This document shows, in pieces, positions 6,910 through 15,000 of a stretch of DNA of 17,127 nucleotides. The stretch lies in assembly GCA_964424715.1 (NCBI GenBank), contig CAYRJW010000029.1, positions 1 to 17,127 on the forward strand, written 5' to 3'. The position numbers and the translations under genes were made by a program. How positions within the stretch are numbered: position 1 is the first letter of the stretch; every line of letters starts with the position of its first letter. The notes beneath the pieces were generated by a model. That model searched no databases. It saw only the letters and a list, made by a program, of their open reading frames with translations, and had not been told where the DNA came from. The stretch comes from JAMHZE01 sp964424715 (GTDB lineage Bacteria > Pseudomonadota > Alphaproteobacteria > Rickettsiales > UBA8987).

Positions 6910-8877
6910 ATGTCTATATTCAAAGATAAAAAATTCCTGCTAGGTGAACTTGACGATAGGGATTCACTTGAGCTAGGTCAGAAAAACAGTTTGTCAGGAA
7001 ATGATGGTCCTAAAGGTAACAAAAAATCTGTTGGAGGAACGCAGGCAGAAGCAGATCAGAAGGAAAAAGAGAAAAAGGAAAAAGAAAAGAATAATAAAAC
7101 ATCCGATAAAGCGCCCGATAAAAAATATGATGCCGGTAATCAGGCCCCGGCTACTGTTGGTGCATATGTGCCTAAAAAGCTTGGAGAATCATTCGGCGGC
7201 AAGGTAATCACCGGTGCGCAGGTCACATCGACTGCTATACAGGCTGATGTTACTGCATATCAGACCGAGCAGCAAACGAAAGTTCAGGCAGATCAGAACT
7301 ATAAGAGTTACTTAAGCTCAATGGCGCAGGCGCAGTCTACTTTTGATTCTGCGGTACAAAATAAACTTGGTGCTATAGGAAGCGCCCAAGAGCAGGCTGA
7401 TGCGCAAAGATATAGTTCAAGATACCAGACATTATCAGGGGCATTAACTGCGGCGGGGCAGCTTGAAGGCGTTAAGATACAGTCCTTAGGGCAGTTATTG
7501 GGTATCTTTGCAAAATCATCTGATGATTTTATCAATGTTACGAGAACTGAATATTTAAAACAGGCAGACCAGATACAGCTTGCAGGTAATTCAACTTACC
7601 AGGCTAAAATGAGGTCAAGGCTGGCAAGGATCAATGCTGAGTATCAGATAGATCTTGTTTCAAGTGATGAAACCCACCTGAGCGATATGGATAAAGAGGC
7701 TTTGACCGTTCTTGATATGATCAGAAAGAATAAAAGTACCCTTCTTGATAAATATAAAGATAAAGATGGCAACCTGAGAGCAGATATAATAGTGAAAGAT
7801 GCTAAGGGTAATGAGCTGAAAACTGAAGCTGAAAAAGAACAGAGACTAATAGATCTGGTCGAGCAGCACATGACCACCGATATTTTCAAGAAATATGAAA
7901 ATAAGGTCAAGATAAAAGATTTCAAAACCTCTAACGGTTTCAAGGATGATTATTATTTAAATGATCAGGATAATAAAAATGGTAAGGTGTATGAAGGTGA
8001 ATTGACCACTAAGGTTACTTCAAGGCTTGATAATGGCGATGGCACATACAAAGTAACGGTACTTTACCCTGATGGTACTACTGGCGGGTTCGATTCCGTT
8101 CCTAAATCCAGAATATATCGTGAGCAGGATATCAATAGCTCCGGGCTGCAGTCCAGATCATATGTGCAGGCAGAAGAAGCTGTAAATATAGTTCAGGGTT
8201 CCTCAGGCGATAGAGTCGACCTGTTCTTCGGCGCTTTCAGGAAAAAAATAAACGCCCGCACCGATCTTACCGAAGATGAGAAAGAAGCAAAGCTGAAAAA
8301 TGTGCAGACCAGTCTTGAAGCTATATTCGGTGGGGATAAGCTTTTGAAGGGCCTGCTTGGGCTGGCGCTTTCCGGTGATCTGATGCTGTTCTTCGGTGCG
8401 GTTACGGAAATGATAGGTGGTGGTGGTCTTAAAGGGCTTGGTGGTGGTCTTTTCAAAAGAAAAGATAAAGATGCTGACCAGAATCAGAATGCAGCTCCTA
8501 AGACAAAAACTGTCAGCGCTCCTTCTCCTACCGGAGCATCGGTAGTGCTTACCGAGGAGGCGAAAGAGCTTAAATCTGCGCTGAAAGGTTCGGAGCTTGA
8601 TGTCACTGAAAAACAGAAACTCGCGGCGGTATTCAAATCTGAAGCTGATGTTATCAAAGCTTTGGTTGAGCTTGAGAAAGCGGTTATTTCCGCAGGCGGA
8701 ACGGTGGATCATAAGCAGATAGCACAGCTTGCCAATACTATATCAGTAGATCTGGGGCTTTCAGTTCCTTCTGCCGGTGGGGTAAATGTTGGTAGCGGTT
8801 CCAAAAAACCTCTGGAAACGCCTTCTAAATACGATAATAACGATAAAAAGATAATTGAGGCAATTACCTTAAGCTAG
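6910..8877 (+). CDS. Large hypothetical protein, 655 aa, cysteine-free, Lys/Glu-rich N-terminus and a Gly-rich hydrophobic hairpin
   Basis: I do not recognise the family. AAGGAGAG (6897-6904), a strong ribosome binding site, starts right after the previous stop and lies 5 bases before ATG, so the gene is the second of the operon. Residues ~45-80 are a low-complexity Lys/Glu linker. Residues ~90-250 are Ala/Gln/Ser-rich and look like long helices or coiled coil (YQTEQQTKVQADQNYKSYL, then GSAQEQADAQRYSSRYQTL). Residues ~250-340 are charged helices; ~340-410 have a small beta domain (DNGDGTYKVTVLYPDGTTGG). Residues 478-515 are hydrophobic and Gly-rich (LLGLALSGDLMLFFGAV, then MIGGGGLKGLGGGLF). 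The C-terminal 140 residues contain charged helices. No cysteine and no signal peptide are seen. No terminator is visible after the stop, so readthrough into the 724-aa gene is possible. Likely a partner of the 936-aa protein. Confidence 0.8.
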   Translation: MSIFKDKKFLLGELDDRDSLELGQKNSLSGNDGPKGNKKSVGGTQAEADQKEKEKKEKEKNNKTSDKAPDKKYDAGNQAPATVGAYVPKKLGESFGGKVITGAQVTSTAIQADVTAYQTEQQTKVQADQNYKSYLSSMAQAQSTFDSAVQNKLGAIGSAQEQADAQRYSSRYQTLSGALTAAGQLEGVKIQSLGQLLGIFAKSSDDFINVTRTEYLKQADQIQLAGNSTYQAKMRSRLARINAEYQIDLVSSDETHLSDMDKEALTVLDMIRKNKSTLLDKYKDKDGNLRADIIVKDAKGNELKTEAEKEQRLIDLVEQHMTTDIFKKYENKVKIKDFKTSNGFKDDYYLNDQDNKNGKVYEGELTTKVTSRLDNGDGTYKVTVLYPDGTTGGFDSVPKSRIYREQDINSSGLQSRSYVQAEEAVNIVQGSSGDRVDLFFGAFRKKINARTDLTEDEKEAKLKNVQTSLEAIFGGDKLLKGLLGLALSGDLMLFFGAVTEMIGGGGLKGLGGGLFKRKDKDADQNQNAAPKTKTVSAPSPTGASVVLTEEAKELKSALKGSELDVTEKQKLAAVFKSEADVIKALVELEKAVISAGGTVDHKQIAQLANTISVDLGLSVPSAGGVNVGSGSKKPLETPSKYDNNDKKIIEAITLS

Positions 8878-8917
8878 GCGCCATTATTAGCAAATAATTG
8901 TATAAAAAGCCCAGTTT

Positions 8918-8950
8918 GTTAACAGTTTCTTAATCTTTTTATGTTATAAT
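8918..8950 (+). promoter_or_regulatory. CtrA-type promoter 3
   Basis: TTAA at 8919-8922 and 8930-8933 (7-bp gap) and TATAAT at 8945-8950, with TG one base upstream, reproduce the spacing of promoters 1 and 2 exactly. The three modules also share TTT inside the gap and a T-rich run before the -10. The expected start is near 8957, about 20 bases before ATG 8978. It sits in the 100-bp gap behind the 655-aa gene. Confidence 0.78.
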
Positions 8951-8977
8951 ATGGTTATATTATAAAGAGGTTTTTAT

Positions 8978-11152
8978 ATGCCGTATGGCGATAATGGATA
9001 TGGTTACAATAACGGAGGCTATTCCTCCGGCTATAACACTGGTTATAATAACGGTTTTTATAATAATTACAGCTCTACCAGCCTCACAAATAATTTTTCA
9101 AATTATAACGAAATAAATGTCGACCCGTTCGACCCGAACATTCGTGACAGAATGGAAACCCTGATGAAGTTCCGGATGGTGCAGGCTTCCGGCCGTGGGA
9201 TAAATAAGGCGGTAGGCTGGACAACGGAAAATGTTTTTAACCACAGGGTAAATCTTGGTAATAACCAGTTCAATAATATTTTTAAAACAGTTGATGAAAG
9301 GCTGTTTAAGCTTGAAGAGAAGTATGTGCCTAAAGGCGCAACGCTTCTTACCGATAAAAGTAAAAATATTTTCGACAAGACCAGAGGCTTTGGTAATGAG
9401 GCGAAAAGTTTTACGGATGATCTTTTGAATATCGGCAAGGATATAGTCCCTGAAAAAAGTTTTATTGGAAAGACCGCTTCAAAAGCCTCCAGCGCGGCAA
9501 GCTGGGTGGCAAATGAAAGCTGGGCAGGGAAGTCGGTAAAGTGGGTAGATAGTAAAGTTGGTACAGGCCTTGCCAAAAAGGTCATTGATAAGACCGAGAA
9601 ACTTACCGGGAAAATATTATCCGAGGAACATAAATTCGGCAGGGCTGCGGCAAAGGTCAGTAACACTGCATCAAAGGCCTATAACTGGGTGGCGAATGAA
9701 AGTATCGCCGGTAAATCAGTTAAGTGGGTGGATAATAAGGTCGGCACCGGCCTTGGCAAAAGGATATGGAACAAGACCGGTTCAAGATTTGTCAGTGGTG
9801 CAAGGTTCATAGGTTTATATGAAGTTGCCGGAGATATTAGGGATGGTGAATATGCACAGGCGGCAGAGGATTATAAAGAATATGTGGTCGCAGACAGGCT
9901 GATGAATTACAGCGTGCAGGGTGTAAAGTTCGGTTATAACTGGATAGGTGACAAGACCTGGAGGACGCTCAGCCCGAAGATAGCCAATCTTGATGATGTT
10001 ATCAGCAATGCGGGAAGGGTATCGGATGATGTAATTAATGTGGCCTCAGAGGCCACCGGCAGTACGGTAAATGTTGTAACAAAAGCTTCTGAGGCCACGA
10101 GCACTGCAACCAATGTTACAGCAAAAACCGCTGCGGCAACCGCAGAAGCAACCGAGATAGCGGCCAATGCAGGTAATGTAGTTGCAAATTCAGCTGATGA
10201 TGTTGTCAATGTTGCAAGCAAGGTTTCCGGCCTTTCAAAATTTGCCGGTGCCGCCAAGATAATAGGTGCAAGGGTGCTTACACCTCTGGCTGCGGTTCTT
10301 CAGGGCTACGGTGCCTATAAGGACTATGATAACGCCGCAACCAAAGAGGAGAAGGATAAGGCGCTGGTTTCCGGTGTCACCTCCACCACGATAACCACGG
10401 TCGCTGCAGGCGGTGTGGTGGCTGCTTCGTTACTTGCGACGAATTTCTGGAATCCTGTTGGCTGGGTCGCAGGTGCTTATCTTCTGGCAGATGGGGCAGT
10501 GGCTTTATACAGGGATGATGGCAAGGGCCTAAGTACGCTTATCGGTGAAAGCGTTGCCGGGATCGATAGTAATAGCGTTGTTGATGCAAAATCTTCCAAT
10601 AATAAAAATATTAAACCGGCCACCCCTGCGCTTGAAAAAGCCATTACCCCGGAGAACATATCCAAACATCATGATTATGTTGTTTCCGAGGATGTAAGGG
10701 CATTGCAGGAGATCATTAACAAAAAACTTTCCCCTAAGGATATTGCTGAAATTGCAAAGAACGGAAAGAATATAAAAGAGGATGGCAAATTAGGCCCTGA
10801 AACAGTAAAGGCCGCTTTGCGGGCCGGTTTAGGTAATAGCATTGCCAAGATAGGTATTGATGTGGCAAGTCTAGAAAAAATGGCCAATGAGAATGACCAT
10901 AAAGGCTTTAAGGCGATAAATTCATTTGAAGGTTATAGTAAGCTGGTAAAAGAGCCGAGCAGGGAAGCTTCTGTTGCAATGTCTTACTACGAGAATGGCT
11001 CTATAGACCGGTTTAAAATGTCGCTGAATGAAGATAAAAAGAGATTCAATGTTAATGACATAAAATATAACTCATCAGAATCTACTGCGGTCAAAAAGCC
11101 TTTTGTGGCCCTTCTTAACGAACACAGACCGCAACCTGAAAAGGTCATATAG
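8978..11152 (+). CDS. Large hypothetical protein, 724 aa, with Gly/Tyr/Asn-rich N-terminus and peptidoglycan-binding-like C-terminal motif
   Basis: AAAGAGG (8964-8970) lies 7 bases before ATG. The first ~48 residues are a low-complexity Gly/Tyr/Asn/Ser tract (YGYNNGGYSSGYNTGYNNG), prion- or adhesive-like. A duplicated module occupies residues ~169-205 and ~230-266 (WVANES-x-AGKSVKWVD-x-KVGTGL). Residues ~335-410 are Ala/Thr/Val-rich helical repeats (ASEATG, KASEAT). Residues ~463-512 are hydrophobic and Gly/Ala-rich with a charged end, enough for two membrane helices. Residues ~572-615 read VRALQEIINKKL, then DGKLGPETVKAAL, which resembles the PG_binding_1 fold motif (LQ...DG-x-xGP-x-T...A); this match is by eye only. 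I find no cysteine and no signal peptide. Driven by CtrA-type promoter 3. An envelope-attached or exported protein is the best guess. Confidence 0.8.
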   Translation: MPYGDNGYGYNNGGYSSGYNTGYNNGFYNNYSSTSLTNNFSNYNEINVDPFDPNIRDRMETLMKFRMVQASGRGINKAVGWTTENVFNHRVNLGNNQFNNIFKTVDERLFKLEEKYVPKGATLLTDKSKNIFDKTRGFGNEAKSFTDDLLNIGKDIVPEKSFIGKTASKASSAASWVANESWAGKSVKWVDSKVGTGLAKKVIDKTEKLTGKILSEEHKFGRAAAKVSNTASKAYNWVANESIAGKSVKWVDNKVGTGLGKRIWNKTGSRFVSGARFIGLYEVAGDIRDGEYAQAAEDYKEYVVADRLMNYSVQGVKFGYNWIGDKTWRTLSPKIANLDDVISNAGRVSDDVINVASEATGSTVNVVTKASEATSTATNVTAKTAAATAEATEIAANAGNVVANSADDVVNVASKVSGLSKFAGAAKIIGARVLTPLAAVLQGYGAYKDYDNAATKEEKDKALVSGVTSTTITTVAAGGVVAASLLATNFWNPVGWVAGAYLLADGAVALYRDDGKGLSTLIGESVAGIDSNSVVDAKSSNNKNIKPATPALEKAITPENISKHHDYVVSEDVRALQEIINKKLSPKDIAEIAKNGKNIKEDGKLGPETVKAALRAGLGNSIAKIGIDVASLEKMANENDHKGFKAINSFEGYSKLVKEPSREASVAMSYYENGSIDRFKMSLNEDKKRFNVNDIKYNSSESTAVKKPFVALLNEHRPQPEKVI
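9482..9775 (+). repeat. Internal duplication in the 724-aa protein, two copies 183 bp apart
   Basis: Copy 1 (about 9482-9592) and copy 2 (about 9665-9775) encode WVANES, then AGKSVKWVD, then KVGTGL with one or two substitutions between, at a 61-residue spacing. The protein similarity is high while third codon positions differ often, so this is an old duplication kept by selection, unlike the fresh repeats of the MBG adhesin. Confidence 0.8.
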
Positions 11153-11162
11153 CTGAAATCAA

Positions 11163-11175
11163 GTGGCTGTGCCAC
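11163..11175. other. Small hairpin after the 724-aa gene
   Basis: GTGGC-TGT-GCCAC forms a perfect 5-bp stem with a 3-base loop, 10 bp after the stop codon. It is flanked by a near-direct repeat, AGCTGAAATC (from 11151) and AGCTGAAAGC (from 11180). No T-tract follows, so a role as intrinsic terminator is doubtful. Confidence 0.35.
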
Positions 11176-11345
11176 CCGAAGCTGAAAGCGTAGGATGGTG
11201 GTGGATGTAACTTATTAAGCTACTGGCCATCAGCATTTTCTCTGCTATCAGGGAAAAATACAGGAAAAATTTTAAAATATCAGGGAGTTTAAGGTTTTTT
11301 AGTAAAGCTAGTCTGTTGTAACGGCCAGGAATGCAGGTGATACAG

Positions 11346-11365
11346 ACATATTTTCTAAAATATGT
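11346..11365. other. 20-bp perfect palindrome ACATATTTT-CT-AAAATATGT
   Basis: Nine bases on each side of CT are perfectly complementary. It sits in the gene-poor interval close to where the permease homology ends. It could be a binding site for a dimeric regulator or a relic of a rearrangement; no function can be assigned from sequence alone. Confidence 0.45.
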
Positions 11366-11410
11366 AACAGGGAATTAGCAAGAGCCTTACAGGCAATATG
11401 TTTTTGTTAA

Positions 11411-11581
11411 GTGCTGTTATCATTGCGGCAATTGCCGCGAATGCAAAACTTATCCATAGGCCATTACCTGCTTCTCCAGCGGTAACCCCTATCACGGATA
11501 GATGCTCGCCCCAATTATTGTGCCAACGCCATAAAAAATCAGTTGTGGAAGGTTAAGTGAGCGCTGCAATTCAGTGGTCAT
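11411..11581 (-). pseudogene. Remnant of an APC-family amino acid permease (N-terminal ~57 residues, frameshifted and truncated)
   Basis: Read on the minus strand from ATG at 11581, the product starts MTTELQRSLNLPQLIFYGVG and goes on TIIGASIY, then breaks at CCG TGA. In the next frame it resumes directly with VIGVTAGEAGNGLWISF and AFAAIAAMITA. Joined, this matches the first two membrane segments of amino acid-polyamine-organocation permeases, including the substrate-binding G-T-I-I-G-A-x-I-Y loop of TM1. Loss of one T (around 11495-11500) explains the frameshift. Homology ends near 11411, where the next codons no longer fit TM2, so roughly 85-90% of a ~450-residue permease is missing. Family known; the degree of decay is seen directly. 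It cannot encode a working transporter. Confidence 0.8.
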
Positions 11582-11588
11582 CGTGATA

Positions 11589-11611
11589 CTTATTAACTTT
11601 TACTTAATAAG
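11589..11611. other. 8-bp inverted repeat CTTATTAA-N7-TTAATAAG
   Basis: CTTATTAA (11589-11596) and TTAATAAG (11604-11611) are perfectly complementary across CTTTTAC. The element lies immediately upstream (in minus-strand sense) of the start codon of the permease remnant and at the end of the 62-codon minus-strand frame, so it may be the former operator or terminator between two minus-strand genes. The weak A/T stem makes a termination role uncertain. Confidence 0.4.
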
Positions 11612-11788
11612 GGCTGAAAGATATAAAAATGCAATGTGAAGTCCTGTGTTATATAAGATTCCGGCATCTTGATTTATATCAACCGCAGAAGAATTAACCT
11701 GCTCTCCCAGCCATCTTCGTACATCAGCAGGGGTTGAAAAATAATTATCACGGGCAACAGTAATTCCTAAACCTCCGCTTGAGAACAA
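11600..11788 (-). pseudogene. Unplaced minus-strand coding remnant, up to 62 codons
   Basis: A minus-strand frame, open upstream only to a stop near 11815 and starting at best with TTG, encodes a protein-like sequence (VARDNYFSTPADVRRWLGEQ, then a more hydrophobic end). No ribosome binding site is visible. It ends 19 bases before the permease-remnant ATG and points the same way, so it may be the tail or a fragment of a gene once upstream of that permease. I do not recognise the family; it could also be a chance frame. Confidence 0.3.
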
Positions 11789-11938
11789 ACATTTTCTGCT
11801 TCTTCGCCATTACTCAATTAATGAAGTTGCCGATATCTGAAAGATAATATTAATTTTGTACGATACATAATTAACTATGGATTTTTTATCATAACATAAT
11901 GTAAATATTGTTATTCTAAGCAAATATTAATTAATCTA

Positions 11939-11969
11939 TTGATTATCCGCAAATGTGTTATTACATAAT
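11939..11969 (+). promoter_or_regulatory. Weak promoter candidate for the giant adhesin
   Basis: TTGATT (11939-11944) and CATAAT (11964-11969) are separated by 19 bp, longer than ideal, 51 bp before ATG 12020. The neighbourhood is so AT-rich that several alternatives exist (for example ACATAAT near 11894). There is no TTAA-N7-TTAA box here, so this gene does not appear to share the regulon of the three CtrA-type promoters. Confidence 0.25.
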
Positions 11970-12019
11970 AGTCAGGGTAAAAAGAAAGTTTATCTGCTAT
12001 TTACAAAAATGATAAGAGC

Positions 12020-15000
12020 ATGAAATCTGTATCAAAACGAGATGGTAATATTCTGAAGATGGTAAAGAACGCAGGAGGTTGTGAGGTTTTTGGGGAAGGG
12101 CAGAGCTATACAAAACAGGAAAAACTAAGTAAACGGCCTTCTAAGAATAATGTGATAGCCCCTAAGACAAAAAATAAATTCAGCAGTAACTTATTATTGA
12201 GATCTGCAGCGGCGTTGTCGGTCATTTCTTTTTCTGTCGGCGCATCAGCGACAACGGTCAGTGTAACCGGTGATGAACCCGCCACCCAGACATTCGCGGA
12301 TAATGGCGATACAATAGAAGTTACCGGTGCAGGCGATCTGTTCGTTACTGGCGCAAGCGCGATAACTGCGAACGGAAAAACAGGTATAATAATAACCAAC
12401 ACTCCTACCGATACCGTAAATGATGGTATCCGTAACACGGGGGAATTTAATACGATAGATGTCAGCGGCGCAGCTACGATAGGTACGTTTACTAATACCG
12501 GGCTTATAAGCGGCGATGCGGTAACCTCCGGCCTTGCTACTATATTTGTAGGCGGTGCTGCGGATACATTTACCATAACCAATAATGCTGCGGGAAAAAT
12601 AACCAATGTGGGAACCGGCGGTGATGTCATCGTTATAGATGGCACCAATGGCAACCAGACGGCAACAATTACGAACGCCGGCTCTATCACCGGCACAAAT
12701 GATTCCGGCACTATCGGCATCGGCCTTACTGATGGAAATGGCGGCTCGGTGCTGAATGTGAATAACTCGGGTACTATCAATGTTGGCGCATCGGGAACGG
12801 CGATAAACATCACTGGTACAAATACGGGTACTATCGGTTTAACTGCCGGCACTGTTACAGGTAAAATAACCGCCGGCACCGGCGCTGTTACATTGAACAT
12901 GAGCGGCAGCTCTTCAGTGGCTGGTAATGTTGATCTTGGCACCAGCACCAGTTCTGTACTTAGCATGAGCGGCACAAGCTCTATCACCGGTGATCTAAAA
13001 CTTTCCGCTAGCAATGGCAGCACTATAATTTCCGGCACTGCCTCTATAAACGGTAAGATTGATGGCAGTTCTGCGGGAGCTGGCCGGATAAATCTTACCG
13101 GAACTTTTGTCACTAATGGGGATATAGGTTCCAATGCACAGCTTGGTAGCATCTGGCTAGCAGCTAATAACTCCTCCCTAGACCTTGCTACCAACAATGA
13201 TGATATAACTGCAGGTCAACTACTGTTCAACAATGCAGGAACTCAAACGATAACCTTTGGTACCGGTCTTATCAACCTTGCTTCCGGTATACGGGACCTT
13301 AATCCTGGAAGTGACAGTATAGTAAATTTCAATGGAACTAACAATGTTGCCAATGCTCAGGTTGGAAACAGCGGAGCTGTAGGAACTGTTAATGTTGCTA
13401 ATGGCGTCACAATAACGGACACAGCTGGTAGTGGATGGTCAATGTCAGACCTGAATCTTAACGGCTCCGGTTCATTCACAAGAACAGGTAATGCTTATGG
13501 GGTTTATATCTCCGATGATCTTACCATCGGTTCAGGTACATTGACAACAACATCTGGCAGTGATACTGGCGGTATTAATGTTGGGGATGATCTGGTACTC
13601 GGTTCCGGTACAATAAATATCGGTTCTGGTTATGGTAGCGGGTTGTTTGTAACCGATGATATAACCATCGGTGCAGGCGGTTCTATTATATCAGTGGCTA
13701 CTAACTCAACTGGTGCCGTGACATTCCAGGCTGATACTGTAGCCATTGGCGCAGGTGGTACTGTAAGTATTGCTTCCGGCGGAATGACCATGAACAGCAC
13801 AACTCTTGCCTCTGGCGCTACGGTAAATCTTGGTGGTGCATTCACCGGAACTTTTGACAGCCTTGCCGCAGATGGCAACGGTACAATTAACTTCACCGCA
13901 GATGCCGCCCTTGGCGGTAATATCGGTGCTACATTCGATGTCGCGACCGTGGCGCTTACTACCGGAACAGATGTCACGAATGCCGGCAACAAAACAATAA
14001 ACACTTCAGACCTGACACTTGCAGGCACAGCAACATTCAACGCCGGCGCAGCGGTGATAACGGTTACAGATGATCTCACCATCGGCACCGGTTCGATGAC
14101 CACCGGCGCAGGTGCGCTTAACGTAACGGATGATATAAATGTTGGTTTCGGTACATTAACAATAGGCTCGGGGGGTATGACGGCGCAGAATACGATACTT
14201 TCAAGCAGTATCCTAAACCTTGGCGGTTCGTATTCCGGCACTATTGATGGTATTGGTACTTATTCTGGGGTAGTGAATTTCACTGCAGATGCGGCGCTTG
14301 GCGGCAATATCGGTACCACTTTTTCAGTAAATAACACAACACTTACCACTGGCACAGATATAACCAATGCCGGTAATTATAATGTTAATGTTCTAGATTT
14401 GACACTCACTGGCACCGCAACCTTTAACGCTGGCAACGGCGCGGTGTCGTCACATTCTGGCCTGGCCATAGGCACTGGTACATTTACAGCCGGTTCTGGT
14501 GCGCTAATGGTAAGAAATGGTATAACACTGGATGGCGGTACGATATCGATCGGCTCCGGCGGCCTTACCTCGGAAACGGCCAATAGCACGATAGATGGCC
14601 TAAATGCAGTGGAGGGTATTCTTAACTTCACCGGTGATCAGGCGCTTGGAAGCACTATCGGTGGTACATTCAAACTGGCCGAGGTGAATCTGACCACTGG
14701 CACGGATGTTACCAACGCAGGAAATAAAACCATCGGCACTACGGATATGACGCTTGCCGGTACTTCAACATTTAACGCTGGCGCTGCGGTGATAACAGTT
14801 ACGGATGACCTCGCAATAGGTACTGGAACATTTACTACCGGCGCAGGCAAACTTACCGTAACAGATAAAATAACACTTGATGGTGGTACAATAAATATTG
14901 GCTCCGGTGGTTTCGGCGGGTCTATAGATGGCCTTGATGGCGTGGAAGGTACATTGAATTTCACCGCTACCCAGACAGTAAACAGCAACATAGGCGTCAC

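Larger units (their letters stand above)
11153..12019. other. Gene-poor interval (867 bp) with decayed minus-strand coding sequence and inverted repeats
   Basis: No intact plus-strand gene is seen between the 724-aa gene and the giant adhesin. The interval contains a small hairpin, a 20-bp palindrome, a frameshifted permease fragment, an 8-bp inverted repeat and an unplaced 62-codon minus-strand frame, then about 220 bp of very AT-rich DNA (11800-12019) that probably carries the promoter of the giant adhesin. No clear terminator for the 724-aa gene was found. The mix of remnants and inverted repeats suggests deletion or rearrangement here. Confidence 0.6.

Noticed and set aside
7001..7207. 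68-codon Lys/Arg-rich frame inside the 655-aa gene
   Set aside because: It is the out-of-frame reading of the Lys/Glu-rich linker; its basic composition is a by-product of AAA/GAA codons.
8203..8712. 169-codon minus-strand frame opposite the 655-aa gene
   Set aside because: No ribosome binding site or recognisable protein pattern, fully antisense to a well-supported gene.
11425..11438. 14-bp perfect palindrome GCGGCAATTGCCGC
   Set aside because: It falls on the Ala-Ala-Ile-Ala-Ala coding stretch of the permease relic, where alanine codons give such symmetry by chance.
11153..12019. Possible mobile element at the permease relic
   Set aside because: No transposase or integrase remnant, no matching terminal repeats and no target-site duplication could be found; rearrangement is all that can be said.
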